Below are positions 43,655-53,114 of a stretch of DNA of 64,000 nucleotides, one piece after another (positions within the stretch are counted from its first letter, which is position 1; each line of letters begins with the position of its first letter). The stretch covers positions 1-64,000 of the forward strand of contig NZ_JAAARM010000020.1 in the NCBI RefSeq assembly GCF_009908285.1, given 5' to 3'. Source of the DNA: Pseudomonas sp. Fl4BN1. GTDB lineage: Bacteria; Pseudomonadota; Gammaproteobacteria; Pseudomonadales; Pseudomonadaceae. A program made the position numbers and the translations under genes. The notes beneath the pieces were generated by a model that had not been told where the DNA came from, searched no databases, and saw only the letters and a program-made list of their open reading frames with translations.

Positions 43655-46600
43655 ATGACATACAGCAACAGCTTCCTGGAGAACCTGACTCGAAGCTCGA
43701 TCCGGCTGAACAGGGGGCTGCTGATTCTATTGGGCCTGGCGTTGTTACTGCTCGCGACACTCTATTGGGCCACCCAACGGCTGGTCGAAGAGCAGAACAG
43801 CACGGTACGGTTTCACTTCGCCCGGCTGATGGAAAACATCCAGGAGCAGGAGTTGTTTCTCCGGCGAGTGGCAGCAAGCAGTTCAATCAATTCGCTGATG
43901 GCTGGCGATCAGCGTCCGTTGTACCTGCAACAGCCCCTGCCCGGTGAAGGACACGATAGCTATGAAGGCCAGGAGTACCCGTATTCGATTCCCTTCAGCC
44001 TCAACTTCAATCACCAGCAACTGGCCGCCAGCGAACTGCCCAAGGTCTTTACCCTGGGCATGCACCTGTCGACCTTCTACAGCGCCTTCTGGTCGACCTC
44101 GCACTATCCCGCGCCCCGTACCTTTGTGTTCAATACCTTCGGCAATTTCGACATCAGCGTGCCCGCGGCGCGGCATATGCGCGGTAATCCCTGGAGAAGC
44201 GATGCCCGCTACAACAGCGTAGTGGAACGGGTGCTACGGCATCTGGCGGTGAAGAACAATGGTTTCCCGGACAACCAGGTCTACTGGGAAAAATACCACC
44301 TGCCCTCCTCGACGGATGTCGCTCCCAAGCTCTTGGCGTACATCAACCTGCACCTGGCACCGAACCAGTTGCAGATCCGTGGGGCGAACAATTGGATGGT
44401 GGTGGCGTCGCTGCTCAACCTGGACGAAGTCAACAACATCGAACGCCTCCTGGAATGGTCGATCTACGATGAGTTCACCCTTATCGAGCCTTCCGGCATC
44501 GTCCTCACCGGCTCCCAGGACCCGGCCAAGGTCTTGCATGAGGGCCTGAACTTCGGCTTGCACGGGATGATCCTCAAGGTAACCAGCCACACGCCAGCCC
44601 TTTGGACCGGGCTCTACACCATCAGCTACAAGAGCTATTTCGACTACGCCTTGTGGGCCCTGCTGAGCCTGCTGGTCCTGGCGGTGGGCGCTGTGGCCTG
44701 CGGCTGGGCCGCCAGCCGCTGGTACCGCGACAAGGTAGTGGCGCCGGCGCAACTGGCCCACCAGACCATCGCCGAGAGCGAAGCTTTCAGCCGGGTAGTT
44801 ATCGATACTGCCCCCGCGGGCTTGTGCGTGATGCGCCGCGACAACTTCAAGGTGTTGCTGGAAAACCATCAGGCCCGACAATGGCAAGGTACGGCCGAAC
44901 TGTTGTCATTGCTGGAGCAAGACCCGAGCATGATCGACAGCAGCGAAACCGCCCTGGACGTCAGCGGGCGACACCTGCAGGTAGGCTTGGTCTCGACCCG
45001 CTACCAGGGCCAGGACGTTCTGCTTTGTGCCTTCAATGATGTCACCCATCACGTTGAGGACGTCCAGGCGCTGGAACAGGCAAGGCGCTCGGCGGATGCC
45101 GCCAACGAAGCCAAGACGCTGTTCCTGGCCACCATGAGCCACGAGATCCGCACGCCACTATACGGCGTGCTCGGCACCCTGGAACTGCTCGGCCTGACCC
45201 AGTTGGACCCACGCCAGAGCGATTACCTGCAAACCATTCAGCGCTCCTCCAGCACCTTGTTCCAGCTGATCAGTGATGTTCTCGATGTGTCCAAGATCGA
45301 GGCCGGCCAGATGAGCATCGAGCCGCTGGAGTTCTGCCCGCTGGACATGGTGGAGGATGCCCTGCACACCTACGCGGCCTTTGCCGAGCGTTGCGGGCTG
45401 ATGCTCTATGCCTGTATCGATCCGAACCTGCCGAACCTGATGCTGGGCGACGCCACGCGGATCCGCCAGATTCTCAACAACCTGCTGAGCAATGCGATCA
45501 AGTTCACCGACAGCGGCCGGGTGGTGTTGCGCGTCCGGGTGCTGGAACTCAAAGAACAGCAAGCCCAGATCGAATGGCAAGTCACCGACACGGGCATCGG
45601 CATCTCATCCTTGCAGCAACCGCAACTGTTCGATCCCTTCTATCAGGTCCGCGACGCGTCTACCGAAGCCGGGGCTGGACTAGGGCTGGCAATTTGTCAG
45701 CGCCTCTGCGAAATGATGAATGGGCAGATGCAGGTGGTCAGCGAACCGGGACTGGGCAGTAGCTTTTCTCTGCGCCTGGGCCTGCAATACCTGCCAGGCC
45801 CCCTGCCCGGCACCCAGCCCTTGCCCGATGGGCCGCCGGTGTATGTGCGGGCCCCCGTGCCAGAGCTGATGAAAAGCACCTGCGACTGGCTCAACCGCCT
45901 GGGTATCCAGGCGTTTCCGGCACCGGTCAACTGGGAAGACAAACCGCAGGACCGGCTGCTCATCGACATGCTGCCCCGGGACACCATGCCCCGCTGGCCC
46001 GGCCCCTGCGTCAATGCAGACTCCACTGGACACTACAAACACAATGATCAAGCAACAGAATGGGCCGTCGACGCCCACGATATCCGCGCCATCGCCCTGG
46101 CTGCATCCCTGGCTCGCCAGGGGCACCCCCTGCACATGAACCGCCGGGAGAACGGCACGTTGCAACAATTGGACCTGCGCATCCTGGTGGCGGAAGACAA
46201 CCCGATCAACCAAGCGATCATCAAGGAGCAACTGGAAGCCCTGGGGTGCCAGGTGACCCTGGCGGACAATGGCGAACATGCCCTGGAGCTGTGGCAACCA
46301 CAGCGGTTCGACATCGCCGTGACCGACGTCAATATGCCGATCATGAACGGCTACGACCTGGCCAGGGAACTGCGCAGACGCGATCCCCGGCTGCCGATTA
46401 TCGGGGTCACCGCCAATGCTCTGCGCGAGGAAGGCAGCCGCTGCCTGGCCGCGGGGATGAACACCTGGATCGTCAAACCGATGAACCTGCAGACCCTGCG
46501 TGGACAGCTGTCGAAACTCTGCGATGCCCCCACCCGGCGCAATCCAGCGCCTATCAAGGCCGCGCCGCTGGTAAAAAAACCACCTGTGGCCCAGATCAAG

Positions 46601-46909
46601 CCTGTGGCAGCAGGCCCCGCAGACGATAATATTCAGGTTTCAGAGAGGATGCGGCCGCTGTTCCTGAGCACCATGCACGAAGATCTGCAGCGGCTGAATG
46701 ATGCCCTGGAAAGCGGCGCCGCCAAGACCGCCGCCGAGCGCCTGCACAGCATTGCCGGGGCCATGGGCGCAGTGCAGGCCGCTACGCTGGCCAAGACCTG
46801 CGCCAAACTGGAGTGTCAATTGCTGGAATCCCCGCTGACTCCGGCCCTGGAGGGGCAAGTCAGGCAACTGATGCTGCGCTTGTCCGGACTTCTGTTGCCC
46901 CTTGAATAA
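43655..46909 (+). CDS. Hybrid sensor histidine kinase with Hpt domain (RcsC-like)
   Basis: 1084 residues. The start is ATG 43655; a GTG 6 codons earlier is less likely. TM1 at about 16-36, a large periplasmic region of about 290 residues, TM2 near 325-350, PAS-like linker, HisKA with H496 (ATMSHEIRTPLYG), HATPase with DTGIGIS and GAGLGLAICQRL, receiver with D891 (IAVTDVNMPIMNG), and C-terminal Hpt with H1031 (RLHSIAGAMGAVQA). The cytoplasmic half is clearly paralogous to the first kinase, including the GVLGTLELL stretch. The Hpt could serve both kinases and feed the LuxR-type regulator downstream. Confidence 0.92.
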   Translation: MTYSNSFLENLTRSSIRLNRGLLILLGLALLLLATLYWATQRLVEEQNSTVRFHFARLMENIQEQELFLRRVAASSSINSLMAGDQRPLYLQQPLPGEGHDSYEGQEYPYSIPFSLNFNHQQLAASELPKVFTLGMHLSTFYSAFWSTSHYPAPRTFVFNTFGNFDISVPAARHMRGNPWRSDARYNSVVERVLRHLAVKNNGFPDNQVYWEKYHLPSSTDVAPKLLAYINLHLAPNQLQIRGANNWMVVASLLNLDEVNNIERLLEWSIYDEFTLIEPSGIVLTGSQDPAKVLHEGLNFGLHGMILKVTSHTPALWTGLYTISYKSYFDYALWALLSLLVLAVGAVACGWAASRWYRDKVVAPAQLAHQTIAESEAFSRVVIDTAPAGLCVMRRDNFKVLLENHQARQWQGTAELLSLLEQDPSMIDSSETALDVSGRHLQVGLVSTRYQGQDVLLCAFNDVTHHVEDVQALEQARRSADAANEAKTLFLATMSHEIRTPLYGVLGTLELLGLTQLDPRQSDYLQTIQRSSSTLFQLISDVLDVSKIEAGQMSIEPLEFCPLDMVEDALHTYAAFAERCGLMLYACIDPNLPNLMLGDATRIRQILNNLLSNAIKFTDSGRVVLRVRVLELKEQQAQIEWQVTDTGIGISSLQQPQLFDPFYQVRDASTEAGAGLGLAICQRLCEMMNGQMQVVSEPGLGSSFSLRLGLQYLPGPLPGTQPLPDGPPVYVRAPVPELMKSTCDWLNRLGIQAFPAPVNWEDKPQDRLLIDMLPRDTMPRWPGPCVNADSTGHYKHNDQATEWAVDAHDIRAIALAASLARQGHPLHMNRRENGTLQQLDLRILVAEDNPINQAIIKEQLEALGCQVTLADNGEHALELWQPQRFDIAVTDVNMPIMNGYDLARELRRRDPRLPIIGVTANALREEGSRCLAAGMNTWIVKPMNLQTLRGQLSKLCDAPTRRNPAPIKAAPLVKKPPVAQIKPVAAGPADDNIQVSERMRPLFLSTMHEDLQRLNDALESGAAKTAAERLHSIAGAMGAVQAATLAKTCAKLECQLLESPLTPALEGQVRQLMLRLSGLLLPLE

Positions 46910-46984
46910 TGGCCGCCAGGGTTTAATGTACCGGCAGCCTCACGTTTCCTTAACTAATTAGCGTATTACACGGGTGTGTTTGCC

Positions 46985-47632
46985 ATGGAAAAACTGAAAG
47001 TAGTCATTGCTGACGATCACCCCATTGTGCTTCTCGGAGTTCGCGAGCTGATGGAGCGCAACGATCGCTTCGAGATAGTCGGTGAAGCCATGTGTTCCGA
47101 AGGCCTGATCCAGTTGCTGGAGGCGCAACCGGTCGACATCGTCATCACCGACTACAACATGCCTGGAGACTCACCTTACGGCGACGGTCTGAAGTTGGTG
47201 GAATATATCAAGCGCAACTTCCCCAGCTTGCAGATCCTGATCCTGACCATGATTTCCAATCAACTGATCCTCACTCGCCTGCACGAACTGGGGGTGGTGG
47301 GAGTGATCCAGAAGAGCCAGCTGCATGAAGAAATCCAGGTCGCCCTCAAGGCCATTGCCCAGAACGGCGTCTACCGCAGCCTGGAGCCCGCCTCCAACTC
47401 GGTCATGGAATCGAATGTAGCGATCGACGAACGTATTTCCACCCTGTCACCCAAGGAGTTCGAGATCCTCCGCCTGTTCGTGTCCGGAAAAAGCGTCAGC
47501 GATATCGCCCGGAGCCAGAACCGCAGTTCGAAAACCATCAGCGCACAAAAAATCTCCGCCATGCGTAAACTGGAAGTGCAGAGTGACCAGGATCTGCTGA
47601 CCTACTGCATTGGCCGCAACATCTTCAACTGA
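46985..47632 (+). CDS. NarL/LuxR-type response regulator (RcsB/RocA-like)
   Basis: 215 residues. Receiver with acidic pocket (IADDHPIV) and D56 (IVITDYNMPGDSPYGDG). The insertion after the phospho-Asp is the same kind seen in RcsB. The DNA-binding domain is LSPKEFEILRLFVSGKSVSDIARSQNRSSKTISAQKISAMRKL. Start at ATG 46985 (MEKLKVVIADDHP); a GTG three codons earlier is possible. A 75-base gap after the kinase contains TAACTAATTAGCG, perhaps a separate promoter. Likely final output of the relay. Confidence 0.92.
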   Translation: MEKLKVVIADDHPIVLLGVRELMERNDRFEIVGEAMCSEGLIQLLEAQPVDIVITDYNMPGDSPYGDGLKLVEYIKRNFPSLQILILTMISNQLILTRLHELGVVGVIQKSQLHEEIQVALKAIAQNGVYRSLEPASNSVMESNVAIDERISTLSPKEFEILRLFVSGKSVSDIARSQNRSSKTISAQKISAMRKLEVQSDQDLLTYCIGRNIFN

Positions 47633-47658
47633 ACTGCCCCTTTGGAAACCCATCGAAA

Positions 47659-48072
47659 ATGGATATTTCGTCATCACGCAAAACCAACGACCTTTTGGAC
47701 CTCGAGCGCCTGCAAGGTGCCTGGGAGCAGACCGGCATGGAAGACAGCGGCGTCAGCAACCCACCGGACGAGCATAGTGCTCCAGGGGCCCTGACCCTGT
47801 TCGAGGGCAATCAGTTTCGCGTGATAACGGTTGAGGGTGAGTTGCTGCTGGCCGGGTGTTTCACCCTCGACAGCAGCACCACACCCAAGTCGATCACCTG
47901 GATCGACGCCATCGGGGCCGATGCGGGCAAGCCGTTGCCGGCCAGCTACCAACTGACGGGCGATGACTTCGTGTTCATCGCCGCCGATGAGGGCCAGCCA
48001 CGGCCGACCCGATTCAGCACCGGCCCGGGCCAGACCCTGCGCCGCTTTGTCCGAGCCCCTCAGGGCCGCTGA
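47659..48072 (+). CDS. Small TIGR03067-like protein, function unknown
   Basis: 137 residues, no signal peptide or membrane segment. The pattern LERLQGAWEQTGMEDSGV, then LTLFEGNQFRVITVEGELLLAGCFTLDSSTTPKSITW, and a Gly-Asp-Asp-Phe turn fits the TIGR03067 lipocalin-like domain, known mostly from planctomycetes and scattered in Pseudomonas. It lies 26 bases after the response-regulator gene, possibly in the same transcript. The next gene is on the opposite strand. Confidence 0.72.
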   Translation: MDISSSRKTNDLLDLERLQGAWEQTGMEDSGVSNPPDEHSAPGALTLFEGNQFRVITVEGELLLAGCFTLDSSTTPKSITWIDAIGADAGKPLPASYQLTGDDFVFIAADEGQPRPTRFSTGPGQTLRRFVRAPQGR

Positions 48073-48145
48073 ACTTCGCACTCGGCCTCAAGCCCGCTGC
48101 AACCCTCCTTTGCCACCTCGTTCCAGCACCCGCGTGCTCAGGTCT

Positions 48146-50431
48146 CTAGCTGGAGGCCAACGGCACGCGGAGGGAATCGACTGCCCACCAGCTCGGCAAG
48201 AGCTGACGCACCCAGGGCTCGGCGAAACGGTCGTCGATCAACAGCACCACCCCGCGGTCCGCCTGGCTGCGAATGACCCGGCCTGCCGCCTGCACGACCT
48301 TCTGCAACCCGGGGTACAGGTAGGTGTAGTCATAACCCGAACCGAACAGCGCAGCCATGCGCTGCTTCATCTGCTCATTCAACGGGTTGAGCTGCGGCAG
48401 GCCGAGCGTGGCGACGAAGGCGCCAATCAGCTTCGACCCCGGCAAGTCGATACCTTCGCCAAAGGCCCCGCCAAGCACCGCGAAACCGATGCCTTGCCCA
48501 TCGGCGCGAAACTGTTCGAGAAACCCCTGGCGCGACGCTTCATCCATGCCCCGCGATTGCAGCCACAAGGCAATTCCTGGGTGCTCGCGGGCCAGCAACT
48601 CGGCCACCTGCTGCAGGTAGTCGAAGCTGCTGAAGAATGCCAGGTAGTTACCCGGCCGCGCCGCGAACTGACGGGCCATCAGCTGGACAATGGGTGCCAG
48701 CGACGCCTGCCGGTGGACGTAGCGAGTGGAGATGCGGCTGACGATATGCACCTCCAGTTGCTCGGCGGCGAACGGCGATTCGACATCCAGCCACACCGTT
48801 GTCTCCGGCAGCCCCAAGAGGTCCGCGTAGTAATGCCGGGGATTGAGGGTGGCGGAAAACAGCACGGTACTGCGGGCCGCCGTCAAGCGTGGCCCGATCA
48901 ACGCCGCCGGCACCACGTTGCGCAGGCTCAGGCGCGACAGGCTGCGTTTGGCACTCAGCGAGCGCTTGCTGATATCGAAGATGAATTGCTGCTCGTCGAA
49001 CAACTCGGCCACCCGGGCAAACTGCAGCAGTTCGAAATACAACCCATGCAACCCACTGTCCAGGCCCTGCGGCTGTTCGTTGAAGTAATCCCCCAGGGCT
49101 GCCACACAGAGCCCTAGGGCCTTGAGCAGCGCCGTGGGTAGCTGGTCGTAGGCCTGATACGCCGCGAGCTGCTCCTTGTGCAGGGCATTCCATTCCCGGT
49201 TGAGCCGTTGCAGCGAGCTTTTCAGCGCCTGGGGCGCACTCTTGCGCACGCTGTCGAGTTGCTGCTGATCGAGGCTGGCGCTGTACATGCCACGACCGCG
49301 CTCCACCAGGTTATGCGCCTCGTCCACCAGCACCGCGACCTGCCATTGATTGGCCTGGGCCAGACTGAACAGCAAGGCGCTGAAGTCAAAATAGTAGTTG
49401 TAGTCGGCCACCAGCAGGTCGCTCCAACGGGCCATTTCCTGGCTCAGGTAGTAAGGGCAGACCTGATGCTCCAGGGCCACTTGCCGCAAGGCCTGGCGAT
49501 CCAGCATCGGCACCTGGCTGGCGGCCTGGCGTGCCGCTGGCAGGCGCAGGTAGAAGCCCTTTGCCAGCGGGCAGGACTCACCGTGACAGGCTTTGTCCAG
49601 GTGCTCACAGGCCTTGTCCCGAGCCACCAACTCCAGCACTCGCAATGGCAACTCGGACTGCCCGGCGAACAGTACTCGGGCCGCATCCAGGGCCAGTTGC
49701 CGCCCCGGAGTCTTGGCGGTGAGGAACAGCAGCTTGTCCAGTTGCTGTGGGGCCATGGCCTTGAGCATCGGAAAGATCGTCCCCAGGGTCTTGCCGATCC
49801 CGGTGGGTGCCTGGGCCAGCAGGCAGCGGCCGGTGCTGACCGCCTTGTACACCGACTCGGCCAGGGGCCTTTGCCCTCGTCGAAATTCGGCGTGAGGAAA
49901 GCTCAAGCTGCGGGTGGCTTGATCCCTGGCGGCACGATGCCGCATCTCCTGCTGTGCCCACTGCAGGAACACTGCGCAGTGGTGATTGAAAAAGGCCTCC
50001 AGCGCCTGGGCGCTGCACTCCTCGACCAGCGCGGTTTCCTGTTCGCTGAGAATGTCGAAATACACCAGCGACACCCGGATGCTCGGCAGTTGCAGGCTCT
50101 GGCACAGCAACCAGCCATAGACCCTGGCCTGGGCCCAGTGCAACTGCCGGTGGTTGTCGGGCATGCGGGCCAGGTCGCCGCGGTAGGTCTTGATCTCCTC
50201 CAGCAGGTTCTGCGCCGGGTCGTAACCGTCCGCCCGGCCCTTGACCAGCAGCTCAGCGTATTGGCCCTCCAGGGCCACCTCGCTCTGGTAACCGGGATTG
50301 CGTCGGGCCGCCACGGTGCGATGCCCGGCGATTCCCTCCTGGGCGGTCGGCGACGGGGTAAAACGCAGGTCAAGGTCGCCGGTCTTGGCGCTGAACTCGC
50401 ACAAGGCGCGCACCGCGATGCGGTAGCTCAC
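48146..50431 (-). CDS. DinG/Rad3-like ATP-dependent DNA helicase with nuclease-like N-terminus
   Basis: About 761 residues. The N-terminal region has a PD-(D/E)xK-like pattern (KGRADGYDPAQNLLEEIKTYRG). Superfamily 2 helicase motifs follow: I in LLAQAPTGIGKTLGTIFPML, Cys residues of an Fe-S cluster (KACEHLDKACHGESCPLAKG and HQVCPYYLS), motif II DEAH in VLVDEAHNLVERG, and motif VI-like QAAGRVIRSQADRGVVLLIDDRF. The start taken is GTG 50431, which overlaps the stop of the FAN1 gene (GTGA) with CAGGA upstream; ATG 50449 is an alternative with no ribosome site. Coupling to the FAN1 nuclease argues for joint action in crosslink repair. Confidence 0.88.
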   Translation of the reverse strand: MSYRIAVRALCEFSAKTGDLDLRFTPSPTAQEGIAGHRTVAARRNPGYQSEVALEGQYAELLVKGRADGYDPAQNLLEEIKTYRGDLARMPDNHRQLHWAQARVYGWLLCQSLQLPSIRVSLVYFDILSEQETALVEECSAQALEAFFNHHCAVFLQWAQQEMRHRAARDQATRSLSFPHAEFRRGQRPLAESVYKAVSTGRCLLAQAPTGIGKTLGTIFPMLKAMAPQQLDKLLFLTAKTPGRQLALDAARVLFAGQSELPLRVLELVARDKACEHLDKACHGESCPLAKGFYLRLPAARQAASQVPMLDRQALRQVALEHQVCPYYLSQEMARWSDLLVADYNYYFDFSALLFSLAQANQWQVAVLVDEAHNLVERGRGMYSASLDQQQLDSVRKSAPQALKSSLQRLNREWNALHKEQLAAYQAYDQLPTALLKALGLCVAALGDYFNEQPQGLDSGLHGLYFELLQFARVAELFDEQQFIFDISKRSLSAKRSLSRLSLRNVVPAALIGPRLTAARSTVLFSATLNPRHYYADLLGLPETTVWLDVESPFAAEQLEVHIVSRISTRYVHRQASLAPIVQLMARQFAARPGNYLAFFSSFDYLQQVAELLAREHPGIALWLQSRGMDEASRQGFLEQFRADGQGIGFAVLGGAFGEGIDLPGSKLIGAFVATLGLPQLNPLNEQMKQRMAALFGSGYDYTYLYPGLQKVVQAAGRVIRSQADRGVVLLIDDRFAEPWVRQLLPSWWAVDSLRVPLASS

Positions 50432-52080
50432 GTCGCAGGGTCCTGCCATTGCACATAACACACCGCCACCGGCATCTGGTGCTCCTCGCAAAAGTCCAGC
50501 CAGCGCAGTTGGTTATCCTGCAAGCGATCCCCCGGGCCCTTGACCTCGATCATGCGGTAGGTCTTTTCCTCGGGCCAGAACTGGATCAGGTCCGGCATGC
50601 CGGCGCGATTGGCCTTGATGTCCAGCAACAAACGCTGGAACCAGAGCTTCAGATGCTCGGCCGGCAGACAATCGAGGGCCTGCTCCAGCAACGCCTCGCT
50701 CAAGGCGCCCCAGAACACGAAGGGCGATTGCAGGCCCCACTTGGCGATAAAACGCTGGCGGATACTGTCCCGATAACGGCCATCATCCAACTCCTGCAGG
50801 CAAGCCTGGAACAGTTCGCTGCGCCGCTCATGGAAGTCTTCGCTCAACAGGTCCACCGGCCCGCGTTGAAACGGGTGGAAGAAGGCCCCCGGCAAAGGCG
50901 CGAAAATTGCCGGCCAGCAAAGCAGCCCGAACAGCGAGTTGATCAGGCTGTTCTCCACGTAGTGCACCGGCACCCGGGGCTGGTGCAGATGGGCCTGGAC
51001 ATGCAGCTCTACCGCCCGCTCCTGCTCGTCACGGGGCAAGCACAGATCCAGCCGCGCCACTTCACGACTGACCACTCGGGGCAAGGGCGGCCCGCCCAGC
51101 TTGCGGCGCAGCCGGGGCAGCATGCGCAACAGCTGCTGGGCCTCGGCGGCGCTCTGCGGCGCGGCCGCTGCCTGCTCCGCCAACGCCAGGGCCGCCTGGT
51201 ACTCGGCGCTGCGCTCCAGCACCCGGATCAGTCGCTGGCGTGCGCCGGGGTACGCGCATTGCTGATAGATCTCTCGGGCCAGTGCCCAGTCCGCCAGGCG
51301 CTCGCAATGCTGGCCCAGCAGGAACAGCAGCTTGCCACGGCGTTTTTCCAGCCAGGGGTTGGCGCTCCTGAACGCTGCGATGCGCTCCAGCACTCGGGGC
51401 AGTTCAGTACCGGCCTCGAACGCTTCCTGGCACTCATGCAAGTAGCAGAAGCCTTCAACGTCGTCCCGACTGCGCAGGCCCCGGGCGTCGGCGCTGATCT
51501 CGACGGTTTCGTAGCTGTAGATCCCCAGGTCCGCCAGCACGAACTCCGACCAGTCCTGGTAGAGGTTGCCGAAAAACATCAGCCGCAGGCGATCACACAA
51601 CGGCATCAGCGTCAGGCTCAGGAGCCGGTCTGCAAGCTCGGGGCACCATTGGGAGAAAGCCTGCGGCATCGGATACAGCGCCTGCAGCGACTCCAGCCAC
51701 TGGTTCTTCTTGGCCTTGGCCTGGAGTCCTGCGGCCTTGAAGCTCTGGAGGATCTCGGCTTTCTGCAGCAGGCCGAACAACTCCTCCAGGGTCAGTGGCG
51801 CCTGCTCGTCGACCCAGCCCAGTTGCAGCAGCGGTTGCAGCGCCTGGGCGCTGTCGCCGATCTCCGGGTAGCTGAGCTTGCCCAGGCGAAAATGCCGTCC
51901 CTTGCGCATCACCATGCGCACCAGCAATGCCTGGGACGGCTGGGGCAGAAGCGCGAATTCGTCGATAAAGCTCTGCTCTTCGGCGCTCAATACATCGGCA
52001 TAGCGCTGCTTCAGCCAGTTCAGCACTTGCTGGAAGTTGTGCAGGTAATAGAGGGGATTTTCGAGAGGGTTGGAAGTCAC
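50428..52080 (-). CDS. VRR-NUC domain nuclease, FAN1 homolog
   Basis: About 550 residues. N-terminal LENPLYYLHNFQQVLNWLKQRY, a helical TPR-like middle, and a C-terminal VRR-NUC nuclease of the PD-(D/E)xK class with the pattern GMPDLIQFWPEEKTYRMIEVKGPGDRLQDNQLRW, where Asp and Glu-x-Lys are intact. Bacterial FAN1 from P. aeruginosa has this layout and is a 5' flap nuclease acting on crosslinked DNA. The start is taken at GTG 52080 (SNPLENPLYYL), since no ATG is suitably placed; TTG 52107 is the other option. It overlaps the helicase gene by 4 bases. Confidence 0.9.
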   Translation of the reverse strand: MTSNPLENPLYYLHNFQQVLNWLKQRYADVLSAEEQSFIDEFALLPQPSQALLVRMVMRKGRHFRLGKLSYPEIGDSAQALQPLLQLGWVDEQAPLTLEELFGLLQKAEILQSFKAAGLQAKAKKNQWLESLQALYPMPQAFSQWCPELADRLLSLTLMPLCDRLRLMFFGNLYQDWSEFVLADLGIYSYETVEISADARGLRSRDDVEGFCYLHECQEAFEAGTELPRVLERIAAFRSANPWLEKRRGKLLFLLGQHCERLADWALAREIYQQCAYPGARQRLIRVLERSAEYQAALALAEQAAAAPQSAAEAQQLLRMLPRLRRKLGGPPLPRVVSREVARLDLCLPRDEQERAVELHVQAHLHQPRVPVHYVENSLINSLFGLLCWPAIFAPLPGAFFHPFQRGPVDLLSEDFHERRSELFQACLQELDDGRYRDSIRQRFIAKWGLQSPFVFWGALSEALLEQALDCLPAEHLKLWFQRLLLDIKANRAGMPDLIQFWPEEKTYRMIEVKGPGDRLQDNQLRWLDFCEEHQMPVAVCYVQWQDPAT

Positions 52081-52282
52081 TGAACGAAGACGCCACGGCT
52101 GGATCAATACTGGTTATGCGTACAGATAACAGCCGGCACCCGCCCTGGCAAACACTATTGGATAAATGGCGGGGAGAAGATTTTTCCAATGACCTGGCGA
52201 ACTTTCGTCGTCTTCACTACACCAAGGGGCCATGACTATAGTGTCCGGCTAACGCGGATACCCCCACCGACAAGAGGTCTGT

Positions 52283-52507
52283 ATGAATGTGAAGAACCTG
52301 GGATTGCTCCTGGCCACGCTCGGCGCCCTGGCCTTGGCCGGCTGTGCCTCACCGACCGTGGTGACCCTGCAGAACGGTACTCAGTACCTGACCCGGGACC
52401 AGCCCAAGACCAAGAGTGCGGATGGTTTCTATGAATTCCAGGACATCTCCGGCAAGACCATCCGGGTCAAGGCGGACGATGTGGCTACCGTCCGCCCGGG
52501 AAAATGA
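52283..52507 (+). CDS. Small lipoprotein, YgdI/YgdR family
   Basis: 74 residues. Lipoprotein signal LGLLLATLGALALAGC, then the YgdI/YgdR SH3-like domain (VTLQNGTQYLTRDQPKTKSADGFYEFQDISGKTIRVKADDV). AAGAGGT precedes the ATG. The Asp is not at +2 after the lipid Cys (CASP), so outer-membrane sorting is expected. It stands alone; the 202-base gap before it has TATAGT near 52236 as a possible -10 box and no gene. Confidence 0.9.
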   Translation: MNVKNLGLLLATLGALALAGCASPTVVTLQNGTQYLTRDQPKTKSADGFYEFQDISGKTIRVKADDVATVRPGK

Positions 52508-52521
52508 CTGAACAACGCGCT

Positions 52522-52908
52522 TCAGTGCATCCAGGAAGAGGCCCCCTGCCCTGGTTCACAGAAAAAGCCCTGCAACTGGCCACGCTTTGACAGCTCGTCA
52601 CGCACCTGGTGGCAGCGCTGGCGCTCGCGAGCATTGGCGTTGTCGATGCTGATGTTGCCAGTGAGGTCCGGCGCCTCGCCGTCCTTCAGGCGAAACTGCG
52701 CCCAGGGTTGTTCCGGCCCCACCTGGAAACGACTGGGGGCCGGCTCCTCGGTAATGGCTGGCGCGGGCAAGCCCTGCGGTAACTGATCCGCGGTGATCCC
52801 ATAACGTTTCAAAATCGAGCTGTGAGGCAGCTCATCGGCGGATGCCATGAATGCCCACAGGGCCAGCATCAGACCGCTCGCACACCTCTTGCTATTACTC
52901 ACTGTCAA
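52522..52908 (-). CDS. Hypothetical exported protein
   Basis: 128 residues, family not recognised. An N-terminal hydrophobic stretch (CASGLMLALWAFMASADE) reads as a Sec signal with cleavage after ASA. The mature part is Pro-rich, then charged, with two Cys (RQRCHQVRDELSKRG and FFCEPGQG) that could form a disulfide. GGAG lies upstream of the ATG. It is downstream of the lipase PueA gene on the same strand, but separated by 206 bases. Confidence 0.7.
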   Translation of the reverse strand: MTVSNSKRCASGLMLALWAFMASADELPHSSILKRYGITADQLPQGLPAPAITEEPAPSRFQVGPEQPWAQFRLKDGEAPDLTGNISIDNANARERQRCHQVRDELSKRGQLQGFFCEPGQGASSWMH

Positions 52909-52921
52909 TACTCTCCTGCCA

Positions 52922-53107
52922 TTACTTTGAATCGACTGTTACTGAATCCTTGTCGCCACTGCCGCAGGCAGCGGCTACAGAATCTTGCGTACCTGTAGTA
53001 ACGCGCTGACCGGCTTCAGCTTTACGGGGATTGGAGTCCTTAATTGACCAAATGGTCACTTTTTTTCCCGATGGATGACGCGAGGCCCATTGCGAGCCCC
53101 ACGCCAC
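52922..53107 (-). CDS. Possible small ORF, uncertain
   Basis: A 61-codon open frame beginning with GTG, 7 bases after the PueA stop. No recognised domain; polar and Lys/Ser/Thr-rich (SKKPSG-like start, ending DSVTVDSK). The stretch has less GC at third positions than its neighbours, which argues against a normal Pseudomonas gene. It may be plain intergenic DNA. Confidence 0.2.
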   Translation of the reverse strand: MAWGSQWASRHPSGKKVTIWSIKDSNPRKAEAGQRVTTGTQDSVAAACGSGDKDSVTVDSK

Positions 53108-53114
53108 GGGTGCA

